A stretch of DNA of 64,000 nt, taken from Ignavibacteriales bacterium (GTDB lineage: Bacteria > Bacteroidota > Ignavibacteria > Ignavibacteriales > Ignavibacteriaceae). The stretch is taken from the NCBI GenBank assembly GCA_016709765.1, contig JADJMD010000013.1, positions 1,054,001-1,118,000 of the forward strand. Direction: 5' to 3'. Under the pieces are notes generated by a model. The model had not been told where the DNA came from, searched no databases, and saw only the letters and a list, made by a program, of their open reading frames with translations. Both the position numbers and the translations under genes were made by a program. Positions 54,684 through 63,924 of the stretch are shown piece by piece (the first letter of the stretch is position 1; the number at the start of each line of letters is the position of its first letter).

Positions 54684-56270
54684 ATGAATAAACATCAAAG
54701 GCTTACAATGTTTATATACCTTTTACAAATAATTATTTTTATATCTTTTTTTCCGCATTTACTCTGCCACAATCAACATATTATGTTTCTGTAAATGGTA
54801 ACAACAATAATAATGGATTAAGTGTCAGTACAGCCTTTGCAACTATTCAGCATGCAGCAAACATTGTTTCTGCAGGAGATTCCATTCTCATTCTTTCTGG
54901 TAGTTAACATGGGTTTTGATATCAGAACAAGCGGAACCCAGGCCCAGCCAATAGTTTTTAAAACATTAAGCAATGATGTTACTATTAATATTCACAATCC
55001 AATTACAAATGATGGAATTAATATTGAAGGCGCCAATTGGATTGAGATAAAGGGATTTAATGTTATCAATCAACCAAGAGCAGGAATAAGAGTGGTGCTT
55101 TCTGATTTTGTGAAAATTATAAACAACATTTGCACAAACAATTATAAGTGGGGAATCTTTACAGGATTTACAAACGATATTTTAATTAAAAATAATTCGT
55201 GTTCATACAGCCAGGATGAACATGGGATTTATATCTCCAACAGCAGCGATAGACCAACAATAATTAATAATCATTCATTTAATAATAATGGGTGCGGCGT
55301 TCATATGAACGGTGATTTATCTATGGGGGGTGATGGAATAATTAGCAATGCGATTGTTGCTGGAAATATAATTCACGATAATGGATATGGCGGTGGTTCA
55401 GCCATTAATATGGACTGTGTTCAGGATTCGAAAATATTTAACAATGTCATATACAATAATCATGCTACCGGAATTGCCATGTATCAGATAGATGGCGCGG
55501 AAGGATCAAAGAATAATAAAATTTTCAATAACACAATCGTTCATCCTACAGATGGACGTTGGGCAATATTAATTGTAAATGGCTCAACGGGAAACACGGT
55601 TTATAATAATATATTAATTAATAATCATAGCTTTAGAGGCAGTATTTGTATTGATGAAGAGTCTAAAACAGGATTTGTTAGCGATTATAATCTTTTAGAA
55701 AATCGGCTAAGTGATGACGATGGAAATTCTAACATCAGTTTTACGTCATGGCAAGCATTAGGTTATGATACACATTCACAAGTTGTTCAAGACGAGACCA
55801 CCCTTTTTGTTGCTACCGCAAACTCTGATTATCATTTACTTCAATCATCTCAACCAATAAATATAGGAACACCACTAGTAAGTTCCGTTGTAAATGTTGA
55901 TCTTGATGGAATAGTTAGACCACAAGGAATCGGGTATGATATTGGTGCTTATGAACTTCATTCGGCAACTGGAATTGACGAGGAACAAACCTTAACTGAT
56001 TTTCTACTATATCAGAACTATCCAAATCCGTTTAATCCAAGAACAAAAATCAGTTGGCAATCGCCAGTTGCCGGTTATCTAACGCTAAAAGTTTTTGATG
56101 TACTTGGTAATGAAGTTGTGACATTAATGGATGAATTTAAACCGGCAGGAAATTATGAAGTTGAATTTAATCCGTATCAACTCTCAAGCGGAATATATTT
56201 TTATCGCATCGCGATTTATTCGAACATACTTCAAACAGGTTCTATTATAGAATCAAAAAAATGCTGCTAG
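54684..56270 (+). pseudogene. Parallel beta-helix T9SS cargo protein, frameshifted
   Basis: The gene begins MNKHQRLTMFIYLL as a signal peptide. A one-base loss in the T7 run 54746-54752 moves it out of frame with STYYVSVNGNNNNNGLSVS and QHAANIVSAGDSILILSG. A second shift near TAA at 54905-54907 is needed to reach GFDIRTSGTQAQPIVF. From there the frame is open to the stop: a right-handed beta-helix of NosD/pectate-lyase type with many N-rich turns (for example NNICTNNYKWGIF, VIYNNHATGIAMYQ), then a type IX sorting domain (YQNYPNPFNPRTKISW). Total about 527 residues if restored. The open part alone would lack its signal peptide. Confidence 0.75.
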
Positions 56271-56430
56271 TTAAATAGCTAGATATTCATTAAACTTTAG
56301 AAAAAACACTATCTAATAGCATCATATCTTCTTGCCTATAAATTTAAATAGTTCCCTAGTATTGTTATTTTACAATGAAAAATAAATTTGTTTTGATATA
56401 ATTATTAGAATCTAAAATTTAAATTATAAA

Positions 56431-57015
56431 ATGGTTACAATTGTAGACTATGGTGATGTTTGCATTGATAAAGTTGCAGAATCACTTAGAAAAATAACTG
56501 AAGATTTTAAAGTGTCCAGAAACGAGTTGGATATTTGTGGAGCTGATAAAATAATACTTGCGGGATGTGGAAGCGCTGCCTCGGTAATGAAAAAAATACA
56601 GCTTCTAAATTTATATTCAGTTCTACGTGTTGTTAGAAAACCGATGCTTGGAATAGGATTGGGCATGCAGTTAATGTCTGATTACTCAACCGAAGGAAAT
56701 TTTGCCTGTCTTGGTTTATTCTCCGGAACAGCAATAAAGTTTGAGGACGCGGTTAAAGAATCTTCCTATAAAGGAATGCATAAAGTTGAGATTTGCAGGC
56801 AAAGCGCCTTGTTTGATGGAATTGATGAAAATTCCGAATTTCTTTTTAACAATGATTACTATTTACCCAAAAGCGAACTTTCAACCTCTACTTGTAAAAA
56901 CGCAATAAACTTTTGTTCATCTATTGAAAATGAAAATGCATACGGTGTTCAGTTTCATCCGGAAATGTCCGGCAAGGCAGGGTTAAAACTTCTTAAGAAC
57001 TTTATTGAAATGTAA
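56431..57015 (+). CDS. HisH-like amidotransferase without catalytic cysteine
   Basis: A 194-residue class I glutamine amidotransferase-like protein closest to HisH, the glutaminase subunit of imidazole-glycerol-phosphate synthase. It begins VTIVDYGD and keeps the late triad YGVQFHPEM (His176, Glu178). The nucleophile site, normally GICLGMQ, reads GIGLGMQ, with Gly76 (GGA) where Cys (TGT/TGC) should be, a change of at least two bases. The oxyanion segment is AGCGSAASV rather than the usual PGVGAF. It cannot hydrolyse glutamine in the standard way. No hisF or other his gene is near. It may be a regulatory or structural relative. Confidence 0.7.
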   Translation: MVTIVDYGDVCIDKVAESLRKITEDFKVSRNELDICGADKIILAGCGSAASVMKKIQLLNLYSVLRVVRKPMLGIGLGMQLMSDYSTEGNFACLGLFSGTAIKFEDAVKESSYKGMHKVEICRQSALFDGIDENSEFLFNNDYYLPKSELSTSTCKNAINFCSSIENENAYGVQFHPEMSGKAGLKLLKNFIEM

Positions 57016-57018
57016 TCG

Positions 57019-57444
57019 ATGAGCACAGGAACAAATACAAATTCAATTTTTGAAACTGAAATTATTGTTCGCCCTGATGATATTGATATGAACAATCATG
57101 TTCACAACTCTAAATATCTTGATTATATACAGACAGCAAGATTTATACAGATGCGGGATAAGTATAAAGTTCCAATGGAAGAATATATTGGCAAAGGATT
57201 AAACTGGTTTGCAAGCGAAGTGCATCTTAAATACAAACGGGAGTTGAAATTTGGTGATGTTGCTTTAGTTAAAACACAAGTTGGCGATTGGAGTGGTGCG
57301 CAAGTTACTATTAACGTTTGGGTTTATAATAAAGAAACAAATAAAATTGCTGTTGAGGGAGAAATGCTTTACACTCTTGTTTCGCTTACTACCGGACGAC
57401 CGACAAGAATTCCTGAAGATATTATTGAAAGACATAAGATCTAA
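57019..57444 (+). CDS. Acyl-CoA thioesterase (4HBT/YbgC-like hotdog)
   Basis: A 141-residue hotdog-fold thioesterase. The characteristic start VRPDDIDMNNHVHNSKYLDYIQTAR contains the catalytic Asp, and HLKYKRELKFGD is the conserved second block. It probably hydrolyses acyl-CoA or acyl-ACP. It follows the HisH-like gene by three bases, so the two are co-transcribed, though no functional link is obvious. It converges on the next gene with an 11-bp gap. Confidence 0.87.
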   Translation: MSTGTNTNSIFETEIIVRPDDIDMNNHVHNSKYLDYIQTARFIQMRDKYKVPMEEYIGKGLNWFASEVHLKYKRELKFGDVALVKTQVGDWSGAQVTINVWVYNKETNKIAVEGEMLYTLVSLTTGRPTRIPEDIIERHKI

Positions 57445-57455
57445 ATATCCTTGTC

Positions 57456-58910
57456 TTAATAAATTACACTTATTTTCAATTTTTCATCAAACAAATTTTT
57501 AGATATTACAAACTCATAAAATCCTTCTTTAATTGGAATCGCTTTTGGAGGAAGTGAAAAAGAAACGACATATTTTCCAATAAGATTATTGGAAAATAAA
57601 TTATATACAGATATTTCGTTTTGATTTGCAATGATTAAATATTTTTCAGAATTATATTTTCGACTAGGAAAGTGTTCACTGAAAATTCTACTTCTAAAGT
57701 TAGAGATAATGGTTGAAGTGCTAATTAATAAAGTGTCTTTAATTCTAAAAAAAAAATTGGCGTTGTTTTCATAAATCTCAAAATTATTTTGCTGTGTGAT
57801 AGGCTCGAAATCTGTGCGTCTTGTGTTTTCCACAATCTTTATTGGATTTAAAGTTGATAAAGAATCAACATATAAATTCCATTGATTATCCGGCAAAAGA
57901 TCCTTGCCTAAAATGTTGGCGAAAAATACTTTTTCTGAACTTCCAGAATATTTTCTATAAAGATTTAAAAAATGATCAATACCAAGTTTCTTTATAAAGA
58001 AGTTTGTGTAAAGCCCGGATATTGAATACGAAATAGACGCATCCATTTTTTGAAAATCTGATTTATTAAGCAGCTCAGTATAAGTTGCAAAACCTGATTT
58101 AATCAAGAACACACCCATTTCAGAAATAGTGTGTGCTTCAAGTCCGCCGCGGCCACCATAAGCAACTGCAAATCCCTCCTGTAAAAAAGGATGGGTGTAA
58201 AGAGGTAACTCCCGAAGCTTAAAATTGATAAGAAAATGCAGCAACTCGTGATAGTGAGCATTGTAAGTTGTAATTATATAATCTTGAGCAATAATATAAA
58301 TACCGCGTGTTGTAAAACCTGTTACTATTTTGATCTCATCTTCATCCTTACAGAGAAAATAAAAAATTTTCTTTTCTCTAAGACAATTAATTTCTTCATC
58401 TGTAAATGAAAGAACCTTAATCATTTTGTTAACAAATTTTTCTAATTGATTTATTGAATATTTATTAAACAAAGTTTCATCGCTTATATAAAAATTAAAG
58501 TGTTCGGAAGTGTTAAACTTCCAATTACGCGAATAAAAGAACGGCAAACTTACAAGAAACGAGTCTTTAAGAAAATATTCTCTTTTAATATTTAATGAGG
58601 GGATTGTAAGGGTTAGTAAAGAAAAATTATCTTCAAGGTTTTTAAGCTGATAATCGTATTTAATTTTTTCAGTTAATAAATTATTAGAAAGTTCGTTGGG
58701 AATTTCATTTGCGATTAAAAATTTATTTTTTATTCCGTCATACTCAATTCCAAAACGATTTGATATTTGTAGTTCCGCCGGATAAATATAATTGGAAATC
58801 TCAATTGAGTTTTTGATAAGCAGCTTAATAATAGTTTCAATACGTGAGGTGGATATGGTTTGTGCAAATGAGGTTGAAAAAAATAAAAGCAGCAAAGAAA
58901 TAATTCTCAT
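57456..58910 (-). CDS. Putative secreted gluzincin-type metallopeptidase
   Basis: About 484 residues with a signal peptide ending SFAQ. In the middle lies a zinc-binding motif HELLH (His221, Glu222, His225) with a downstream acidic ligand in LQEGFA (Glu245), the gluzincin pattern. It is surrounded by the TTYNAHYHELLHF and GRGGLEAHTISEMG segments. The C-terminal region (about 370-484) is beta-rich and unassigned. I do not recognise a named family. Starts at one of two tandem ATGs (58910 or 58913). The 58910 ATG is better spaced from AGGA. Confidence 0.6.
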   Translation of the reverse strand: MRIISLLLLFFSTSFAQTISTSRIETIIKLLIKNSIEISNYIYPAELQISNRFGIEYDGIKNKFLIANEIPNELSNNLLTEKIKYDYQLKNLEDNFSLLTLTIPSLNIKREYFLKDSFLVSLPFFYSRNWKFNTSEHFNFYISDETLFNKYSINQLEKFVNKMIKVLSFTDEEINCLREKKIFYFLCKDEDEIKIVTGFTTRGIYIIAQDYIITTYNAHYHELLHFLINFKLRELPLYTHPFLQEGFAVAYGGRGGLEAHTISEMGVFLIKSGFATYTELLNKSDFQKMDASISYSISGLYTNFFIKKLGIDHFLNLYRKYSGSSEKVFFANILGKDLLPDNQWNLYVDSLSTLNPIKIVENTRRTDFEPITQQNNFEIYENNANFFFRIKDTLLISTSTIISNFRSRIFSEHFPSRKYNSEKYLIIANQNEISVYNLFSNNLIGKYVVSFSLPPKAIPIKEGFYEFVISKNLFDEKLKISVIY

Positions 58911-58967
58911 CATCAATCCTGTTTTACTGATGATGAAAATTAAATTTGTTTTTAATTAAAAAGGATG

Positions 58968-59858
58968 CTAAAAAAATCCCATTTGCTCTCTAAAGCTTTC
59001 GTAGATTCTATCATATTTAGGCAGCGCACCTTCAAATTGGCAAATCTCGTTGGCAAAATCGTTTGCAAGTTTATTTATGTAAGGAATTTCTAATCCGTGC
59101 AAATAACCAACGCAAAGCACAGCGGCAAATGCATCGCCGGCTCCGGTTGTATCAACAACTTTTATATCAACATTTGAATGATCAAATCTTTTCCCATTTT
59201 CGAAAATTGATGAGCCGTCTTTTCCACGTGTTACAGCAATCATATTTATATCAAACTTATCCATGAGTTCAAAAGCAACACGTTCTGTTGAATATTCTGA
59301 TTGCAAAAGTAAATCATTTATTAAATGCATTTCATCATAATTTACTTTAATAAAATCAGCAGCTTCAAGCGATGCTGTTAAAATTTCCCCAGTATAAAAA
59401 TTTTGGCGAAGATTTAAATCTGTAAAATATTTTAATCCACGTTTAAAAAATGATTGAATTGTTTTACGTGAAAGTTCTGAGCGCTGTGCAAGTGTTCCGA
59501 AATAAAGACAGTCAGTATCTGTATTAATTAGATTTTCATTGTCTTCGTTTAATTCAATAGAATCGTAGGCGCTGTCAATATCTATTTTAAATGTTGGAGA
59601 TCCTGCAGCATCAAGATGCACAATTGCCATTCCTGTTGGATGAAGATTATCGTGCTGGATAAAATCAAACGATAAACCGGAATGTTTAAGATCGTTTATA
59701 ACTTTGTTGCCAAGTACATCTTTACCAACACGGCTAATAATATTTCCGCTGTCCGTTAATTTTTTTATATGATAGATAAAATTAAGCGGAGCCCCACCAA
59801 GTCTTTTGTGGTTCGGATAAATATCATAAAGTATTTCTCCGATAGAAGTAATATTCAT
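58968..59858 (-). CDS. PfkB family carbohydrate kinase (fructokinase-like)
   Basis: A 296-residue sugar kinase. The N-terminal segment GGAPLNFIYHIKKL and the C-terminal PfkB signature DTTGAGDAFAAVLCVGYLHG with the catalytic Asp are present. Also RVGKDVLGNKVI and LYFGTLAQRS, typical of bacterial fructokinases. Probable reaction: ATP-dependent phosphorylation of fructose or another sugar. No transporter or hydrolase gene is next to it. Confidence 0.87.
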   Translation of the reverse strand: MNITSIGEILYDIYPNHKRLGGAPLNFIYHIKKLTDSGNIISRVGKDVLGNKVINDLKHSGLSFDFIQHDNLHPTGMAIVHLDAAGSPTFKIDIDSAYDSIELNEDNENLINTDTDCLYFGTLAQRSELSRKTIQSFFKRGLKYFTDLNLRQNFYTGEILTASLEAADFIKVNYDEMHLINDLLLQSEYSTERVAFELMDKFDINMIAVTRGKDGSSIFENGKRFDHSNVDIKVVDTTGAGDAFAAVLCVGYLHGLEIPYINKLANDFANEICQFEGALPKYDRIYESFREQMGFF

Positions 59859-59918
59859 AAGTCGGGAATTATTTGTTTCTATAATTTGTTAAATCACTAT
59901 CAATAATATGAAAAGGTT

Positions 59919-60377
59919 ATGAAACTTTATCAACACAAAACATCACAAAAATTAAATATTTCCAAGAATGATGCCTGGAATTTTTTTTCTAATCCTGCCA
60001 ATCTTTCAAAAATTACACCGCCGTGGTTAAGTTTTCAGGTAACTTCTTCCTTACCAGATAAAATGTATGCAGGTTTGATTATATCATATCTTGTTCGTCC
60101 TCTGTTAAATATTCCACAAATATGGGTTACCGAAATTACTCAAATTAATGAACCAAATTATTTTGTGGATGAGCAAAGATTTGGTCCTTATAAAATGTGG
60201 CATCACGAACATATTTTTAAACAAGCAGAAGATGGAAGTGTTTTGATGGAAGATATCATTAGTTATGTTGTTCCTTTTGGATTTCTTGGACGGATAATCA
60301 ATGCTCTAACAATTTCAAAGAAGATAAACGAAATTTTTAATTATAGAAGAGAAGTACTGGTAAAAATGTTTGGGTAA
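59919..60377 (+). CDS. SRPBCC-fold protein
   Basis: A 152-residue protein with the START-like/SRPBCC fold: SKNDAWNFFSNPANLSKITPPWLSF at the start and PYKMWHHEHIFKQAEDGSVLMEDIISY in the middle. This subgroup (coenzyme Q-binding-like or cyclase/dehydrase-like) binds lipophilic ligands, but the function here is unknown. A perfect hairpin follows the stop. Confidence 0.8.
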   Translation: MKLYQHKTSQKLNISKNDAWNFFSNPANLSKITPPWLSFQVTSSLPDKMYAGLIISYLVRPLLNIPQIWVTEITQINEPNYFVDEQRFGPYKMWHHEHIFKQAEDGSVLMEDIISYVVPFGFLGRIINALTISKKINEIFNYRREVLVKMFG

Positions 60378-60398
60378 AATGTAAGATCAGTCAATATA

Positions 60399-60428
60399 AC
60401 TGACGCAATTAAAGTAAATTGCGTCAGT
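60399..60428. terminator. Bidirectional terminator hairpin
   Basis: Perfect 12-bp stem ACTGACGCAATT (60399-60410) / AATTGCGTCAGT (60417-60428) with loop AAAGTA, between the converging SRPBCC and DUF4440 genes. T-tracts are short. Confidence 0.75.
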
Positions 60429-60450
60429 ATGTTTATTGAATTACAGTACG

Positions 60451-60960
60451 TTATTCTGTTTTTTGCATTTCCTCTTGTTTTGATTCATCCATTTGCGCCC
60501 ACGGGTTCGTATCAGTATTCCAAGTTTCAACTTTTATTTTCATCGAACCATCTTTTTGCTCTTCCCAAACGGTGAGATACTTTCCGTAATCTGCCCATTC
60601 CGGCGCGTTTGGCCCAGACATTTTCATATTATAATTACCGATTTCAATTGCAAGATTTCCCGCAAGCATTATATCAGTCATATTCATTTCAAAGTGCGTG
60701 GTTTTCCATCCGGAATTAGCCTGCAATTCACTAAGCTCCCTAACTTTGGTAAGTCCCTTTACGGTTGGTTGATAACTTGGCATCGATATAATATCATCAG
60801 AATACATAGACATCATTTTATCAACATCATTATCAATCATAGCCTGAGTATATGCCTTATTCATCGCTTCAATCTTTACTTTAACTTTTTCAACATCCTG
60901 CGCAAAGAGAGATGAAGAAAAGACGAGAAGGGTGATAAGTAGCGAAAATAGTTTGTTCAT
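60451..60960 (-). CDS. Exported DUF4440/SnoaL-like protein
   Basis: A 169-residue protein with a signal peptide (ending SSSLFAQ) and one NTF2-like domain of the DUF4440 type: NKAYTQAMIDNDVDKMMSMYSDDIISMPSYQPTVKG and WKTTHFEMNMTDIMLAGNLAIEIGNY. The acidic tail MDESKQEEMQKTE is unusual. A strong AGGAGGC site precedes the ATG. Probably a periplasmic ligand-binding or enzyme-accessory protein, function unknown. Confidence 0.8.
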   Translation of the reverse strand: MNKLFSLLITLLVFSSSLFAQDVEKVKVKIEAMNKAYTQAMIDNDVDKMMSMYSDDIISMPSYQPTVKGLTKVRELSELQANSGWKTTHFEMNMTDIMLAGNLAIEIGNYNMKMSGPNAPEWADYGKYLTVWEEQKDGSMKIKVETWNTDTNPWAQMDESKQEEMQKTE

Positions 60961-61113
60961 AGTGCCTCCTAAAAATAAATATTATTAATTGTTTTTGTGT
61001 TCGGTTTAATCTAAAAAAGAGGATGCTTGATTACAACAAAGCTCAATTAAATTTTTGAATGTGATACTTCAAATTTTTAGTTTAATATTATAATAATTAT
61101 CAACTTTAATAAA

Positions 61114-61869
61114 ATGCAAAAAACAGATTACTCGCAAATTGCAGCAACTTATAACCACCGTTATAAAACAGATTATTTAGTTGGAGTTGAAAACGAACTT
61201 AAAAAGATAGTTTTATCCAATAATTACAGATTAATTTTAGAAGCCGGTTGCGGAACTGGAAGATGGATTAGTCTTCTTGAAAATAATAATAAAAAGATTT
61301 TTGGTTTAGATTTTTCTCTTGAGATGATGAAAATCCCCAAAGCAGATAAACCATATCTTAACCTTGTAAATGCTGATGCGGTTAACATTCCGTTTAAAGA
61401 TAATATTTTTGATTTGATATTTTGTGTAAATGCGATTCATCATTTTCCGGATAAAGAAAAATTTATTGGTGAAAGTATGCGAACGTTAACGAGTAACGGA
61501 ACGGTTGCTACTTTTGGTGTTGATCCAAGCATAGACAAAAACTGGTATGTCTATAATTATTTTGATTCTATTTATGAAAATGATTTAAAGCGATTTCCCT
61601 CTTTAGAGCTTCTTAAAAACAAACTTATTAAAGAAAATTTTACAGACGTTCAAATAAAAGCAGTTGAAGAAGTTAACAACACAAGGATTGGCAATGATGT
61701 TTTAAGTGATCCATTTTTACAGAAACAAAGCTGCTCACAACTTGCAAATCTCTCTGACGAAGAATACCAAAAGGGAATTAATAAAATCAAAAATCAATTA
61801 GAGAAAAATCCAAAAACAGTTTTTGAAACAAATCTTATCTTTTATCTTGTAAGCGCAAAAAAGAAATAA
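61114..61869 (+). CDS. SAM-dependent methyltransferase (class I)
   Basis: A 251-residue Rossmann-fold methyltransferase. Motif I is LEAGCGTGRWISLLE (residues 47-61), the second acidic loop is FGLDFSLEM, and FDLIFCVNAIHHFPDK is motif IV with its conserved acidic/aromatic neighbours. Substrate not predictable. It is followed after 12 bp by the cupin gene. Confidence 0.85.
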   Translation: MQKTDYSQIAATYNHRYKTDYLVGVENELKKIVLSNNYRLILEAGCGTGRWISLLENNNKKIFGLDFSLEMMKIPKADKPYLNLVNADAVNIPFKDNIFDLIFCVNAIHHFPDKEKFIGESMRTLTSNGTVATFGVDPSIDKNWYVYNYFDSIYENDLKRFPSLELLKNKLIKENFTDVQIKAVEEVNNTRIGNDVLSDPFLQKQSCSQLANLSDEEYQKGINKIKNQLEKNPKTVFETNLIFYLVSAKKK

Positions 61870-61881
61870 GGAAAACATAAA

Positions 61882-62244
61882 ATGCCAATAGTTATTAAAT
61901 CGCCAACCATAATTGAATCAGTGGGAAACAAACCCAAAATAATTGAAGAATATTTTGGAAGAGTAAACTCAAAAACGGAATCATTAAGCATCGCAAAGAT
62001 GACAAGCCCGCAAGGCTGGGTTGAACCGGGGCAAAGCCCACAATTTGATGAATACACTGTTGTGCTTAAAGGAACTTTGCAGGTTAAAACAGAAAAAGAA
62101 ACGATTGATGTTAAAGCTGGTTCAGCCATACTAACTAAAAAAGGAGAGTGGATACAATACAGCACTCCGCATGATGGTGGAGCTGAATATGTAGCGGTTT
62201 GTTTGCCGGCATTTTCACCAGAAACAGTGAATCGAGATGAATAA
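61882..62244 (+). CDS. Cupin domain protein
   Basis: A 120-residue single cupin barrel: EPGQSPQFDEYTVVLKGTLQVKTEKETIDVKAGSAILTKKGEWIQYSTP, with the fold's glycine-rich turns but only one of the usual metal-binding histidines obvious. It resembles EutQ-type cupins. AAGGAAA precedes the ATG. No function assigned. Confidence 0.82.
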   Translation: MPIVIKSPTIIESVGNKPKIIEEYFGRVNSKTESLSIAKMTSPQGWVEPGQSPQFDEYTVVLKGTLQVKTEKETIDVKAGSAILTKKGEWIQYSTPHDGGAEYVAVCLPAFSPETVNRDE

Positions 62245-62416
62245 GTAATTTTTAGCTTCTCACAATTAAGAACGCTCTTTATTTCCCTTCTTTGATATGA
62301 AAAGGATTTTGTTACAACGTTCTACTTTTAGCAATATTTGAGCAAATAACGCAATAAATCCTTCTGGAATATTATTTGACAATATCAATTGACAAAAAAA
62401 AGAAGGCATCATCTCT

Positions 62417-63559
62417 ATGTTCGAATTTGGCTTTACCGAAGAACAAATCATGCTCCGGGAAATGGTGCGTGATTTTACAAATAATGAAATCAAACCCATT
62501 GCTGCTAAAATTGATGAAGAAGCAAAAATTCCAAAAGAACTAATCCAAAAAATGGCTGAGCTTGGTTTTCTTGGAATTTCATTTCCCGAAGAATACGGCG
62601 GCGGCGGATTTGGTGAAGTTGGTTATTGTTTGATGCAGGAAGAAATTTCTCGCGGCTGTATGAGCACAGCAACATTTATTGGTGCACATCAATCGATAGG
62701 AACAAACGCAATTTTTAACGGTGCAAGTGAAGAACAGAAAAAGAAATTTATACCGCCTCTTGCCTCCGGAGAAAAAATTGCAGCATTTGGCTTAACAGAA
62801 GCTCAAGCCGGTTCAGATTCTTTCCATCTAAAAACAAAAGCAGATATCGTTGGTGATGAATGGGTTATTAACGGTGAAAAACTCTGGATAACAAACGGCG
62901 GTATTGCGGATTTTGTTTCTTTGTTTGCACGTACAGAAAAAGGAATTAGTCTTTTTGCTGTTGATACAAATGTTCCTGGCTTTAAAGCTGGTCCACCGGA
63001 AAAGAAAATGGGAATAAAGGGAAGCGTAACTAACGCATTAAGTTTTGAAAATGTTCGCATCCCAAAAGATCATTTAATTGGAACAGACGGAAGAGGATTT
63101 ATTTACGCAATGAAAACTCTTGATGCCGGAAGACTTGGATTGGGTGCAGCATGCCTTGGTGTTTCAAAAGAATTGCTTGAACTTTCTACAAAGTATGCAA
63201 AAGAGCGCGTTCAGTTTGATCATCCGATTTCACATTTTCAGGCAATACAATTTATGCTTGCAGAGATGGCGGTTATGATTTATAATATGGAATCAGTTGT
63301 TTACCGTACCGCTGTTGATTATGATTTAAAGAAAGATATTTCAAGACAATCGGCAATTGTAAAATATTATTGTTCAGAATCTTTAGATAAGGTTGTTGAT
63401 TTTGCAGTTCAAATACACGGTGGAATGGGTTATTCGCAAGAGCTTCCAATTGAACGCATTTACCGCGATAGCCGTATTAACAGAATTTTTGAAGGAACAA
63501 ATGAAATTCAAAAAGGAATTATTGCGCGCGAAGTAATTAAGAAAAACGGAAAAGTTTAA
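62417..63559 (+). CDS. Acyl-CoA dehydrogenase
   Basis: A 380-residue FAD-dependent short/branched-chain-type acyl-CoA dehydrogenase that introduces the alpha,beta double bond in fatty-acid or amino-acid catabolism. Landmarks are the FAD-binding AFGLTEAQAGSDS and WITNGG, the C-terminal IHGGMGYSQELPIERIYRD and the base Glu in IFEGTNEIQ. An electron-transfer flavoprotein should be the partner, but none is in the window. Confidence 0.94.
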   Translation: MFEFGFTEEQIMLREMVRDFTNNEIKPIAAKIDEEAKIPKELIQKMAELGFLGISFPEEYGGGGFGEVGYCLMQEEISRGCMSTATFIGAHQSIGTNAIFNGASEEQKKKFIPPLASGEKIAAFGLTEAQAGSDSFHLKTKADIVGDEWVINGEKLWITNGGIADFVSLFARTEKGISLFAVDTNVPGFKAGPPEKKMGIKGSVTNALSFENVRIPKDHLIGTDGRGFIYAMKTLDAGRLGLGAACLGVSKELLELSTKYAKERVQFDHPISHFQAIQFMLAEMAVMIYNMESVVYRTAVDYDLKKDISRQSAIVKYYCSESLDKVVDFAVQIHGGMGYSQELPIERIYRDSRINRIFEGTNEIQKGIIAREVIKKNGKV

Positions 63560-63587
63560 TCCAACTAAATAATTGGAGAGAGAAAAA

Positions 63588-63851
63588 ATGCCAGTAAAAA
63601 AATCAATTAAAAAACCAGTTGCGGCTAAAGCAAAATCAAAACCGGCAAAGCTTTTTTATTATCGCATCTTTTTTGATGATAATGAAAAAAAGAATTACAT
63701 GAAAAGCGGATTAACACATAAGCAAGTTGAAAAGTATCTTAAGGTTTATGAAAAAACCCATCAAAAATTCTTAAACTCCGAATTTGTTTCGTACCTTAAA
63801 AAGTATGATAAAAAAACTGAGATGATTGAAATAAGCGATATATCGTATTAG
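63588..63851 (+). CDS. Small basic protein of unknown function
   Basis: An 87-residue protein with a Lys/Pro/Ala-rich N terminus (MPVKKSIKKPVAAKAKSKPAK) followed by a compact segment FFDDNEKKNYMKSGLTHKQVEKYLKVYEKTH. No family recognised. GGAGAGAG precedes the ATG at 63588. The longer frame to a TTG at 63573 is less likely. It lies 28 bp after the acyl-CoA dehydrogenase gene. Confidence 0.6.
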   Translation: MPVKKSIKKPVAAKAKSKPAKLFYYRIFFDDNEKKNYMKSGLTHKQVEKYLKVYEKTHQKFLNSEFVSYLKKYDKKTEMIEISDISY

Positions 63852-63874
63852 TAAAGCTGTTCGCATCGCTTTAT

Positions 63875-63924
63875 ATTCCCGGCGGATTGTTTGTTGCCTC
63901 CTTCAATCTGACCGGGAATTTTTT
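63875..63924 (+). terminator. Intrinsic terminator
   Basis: ATTCCCGG (63875-63882) pairs with CCGGGAAT (63912-63919), immediately followed by TTTTTATTT. The loop of about 29 bases is long. It closes the acyl-CoA dehydrogenase unit. Confidence 0.7.

Noticed and set aside
54822..56270. Intact gene starting at the ATG at 54822
   Set aside because: That start would put a random N terminus before the beta-helix and drop the signal peptide needed for type IX export. The frameshifted longer gene explains the upstream conserved sequence.
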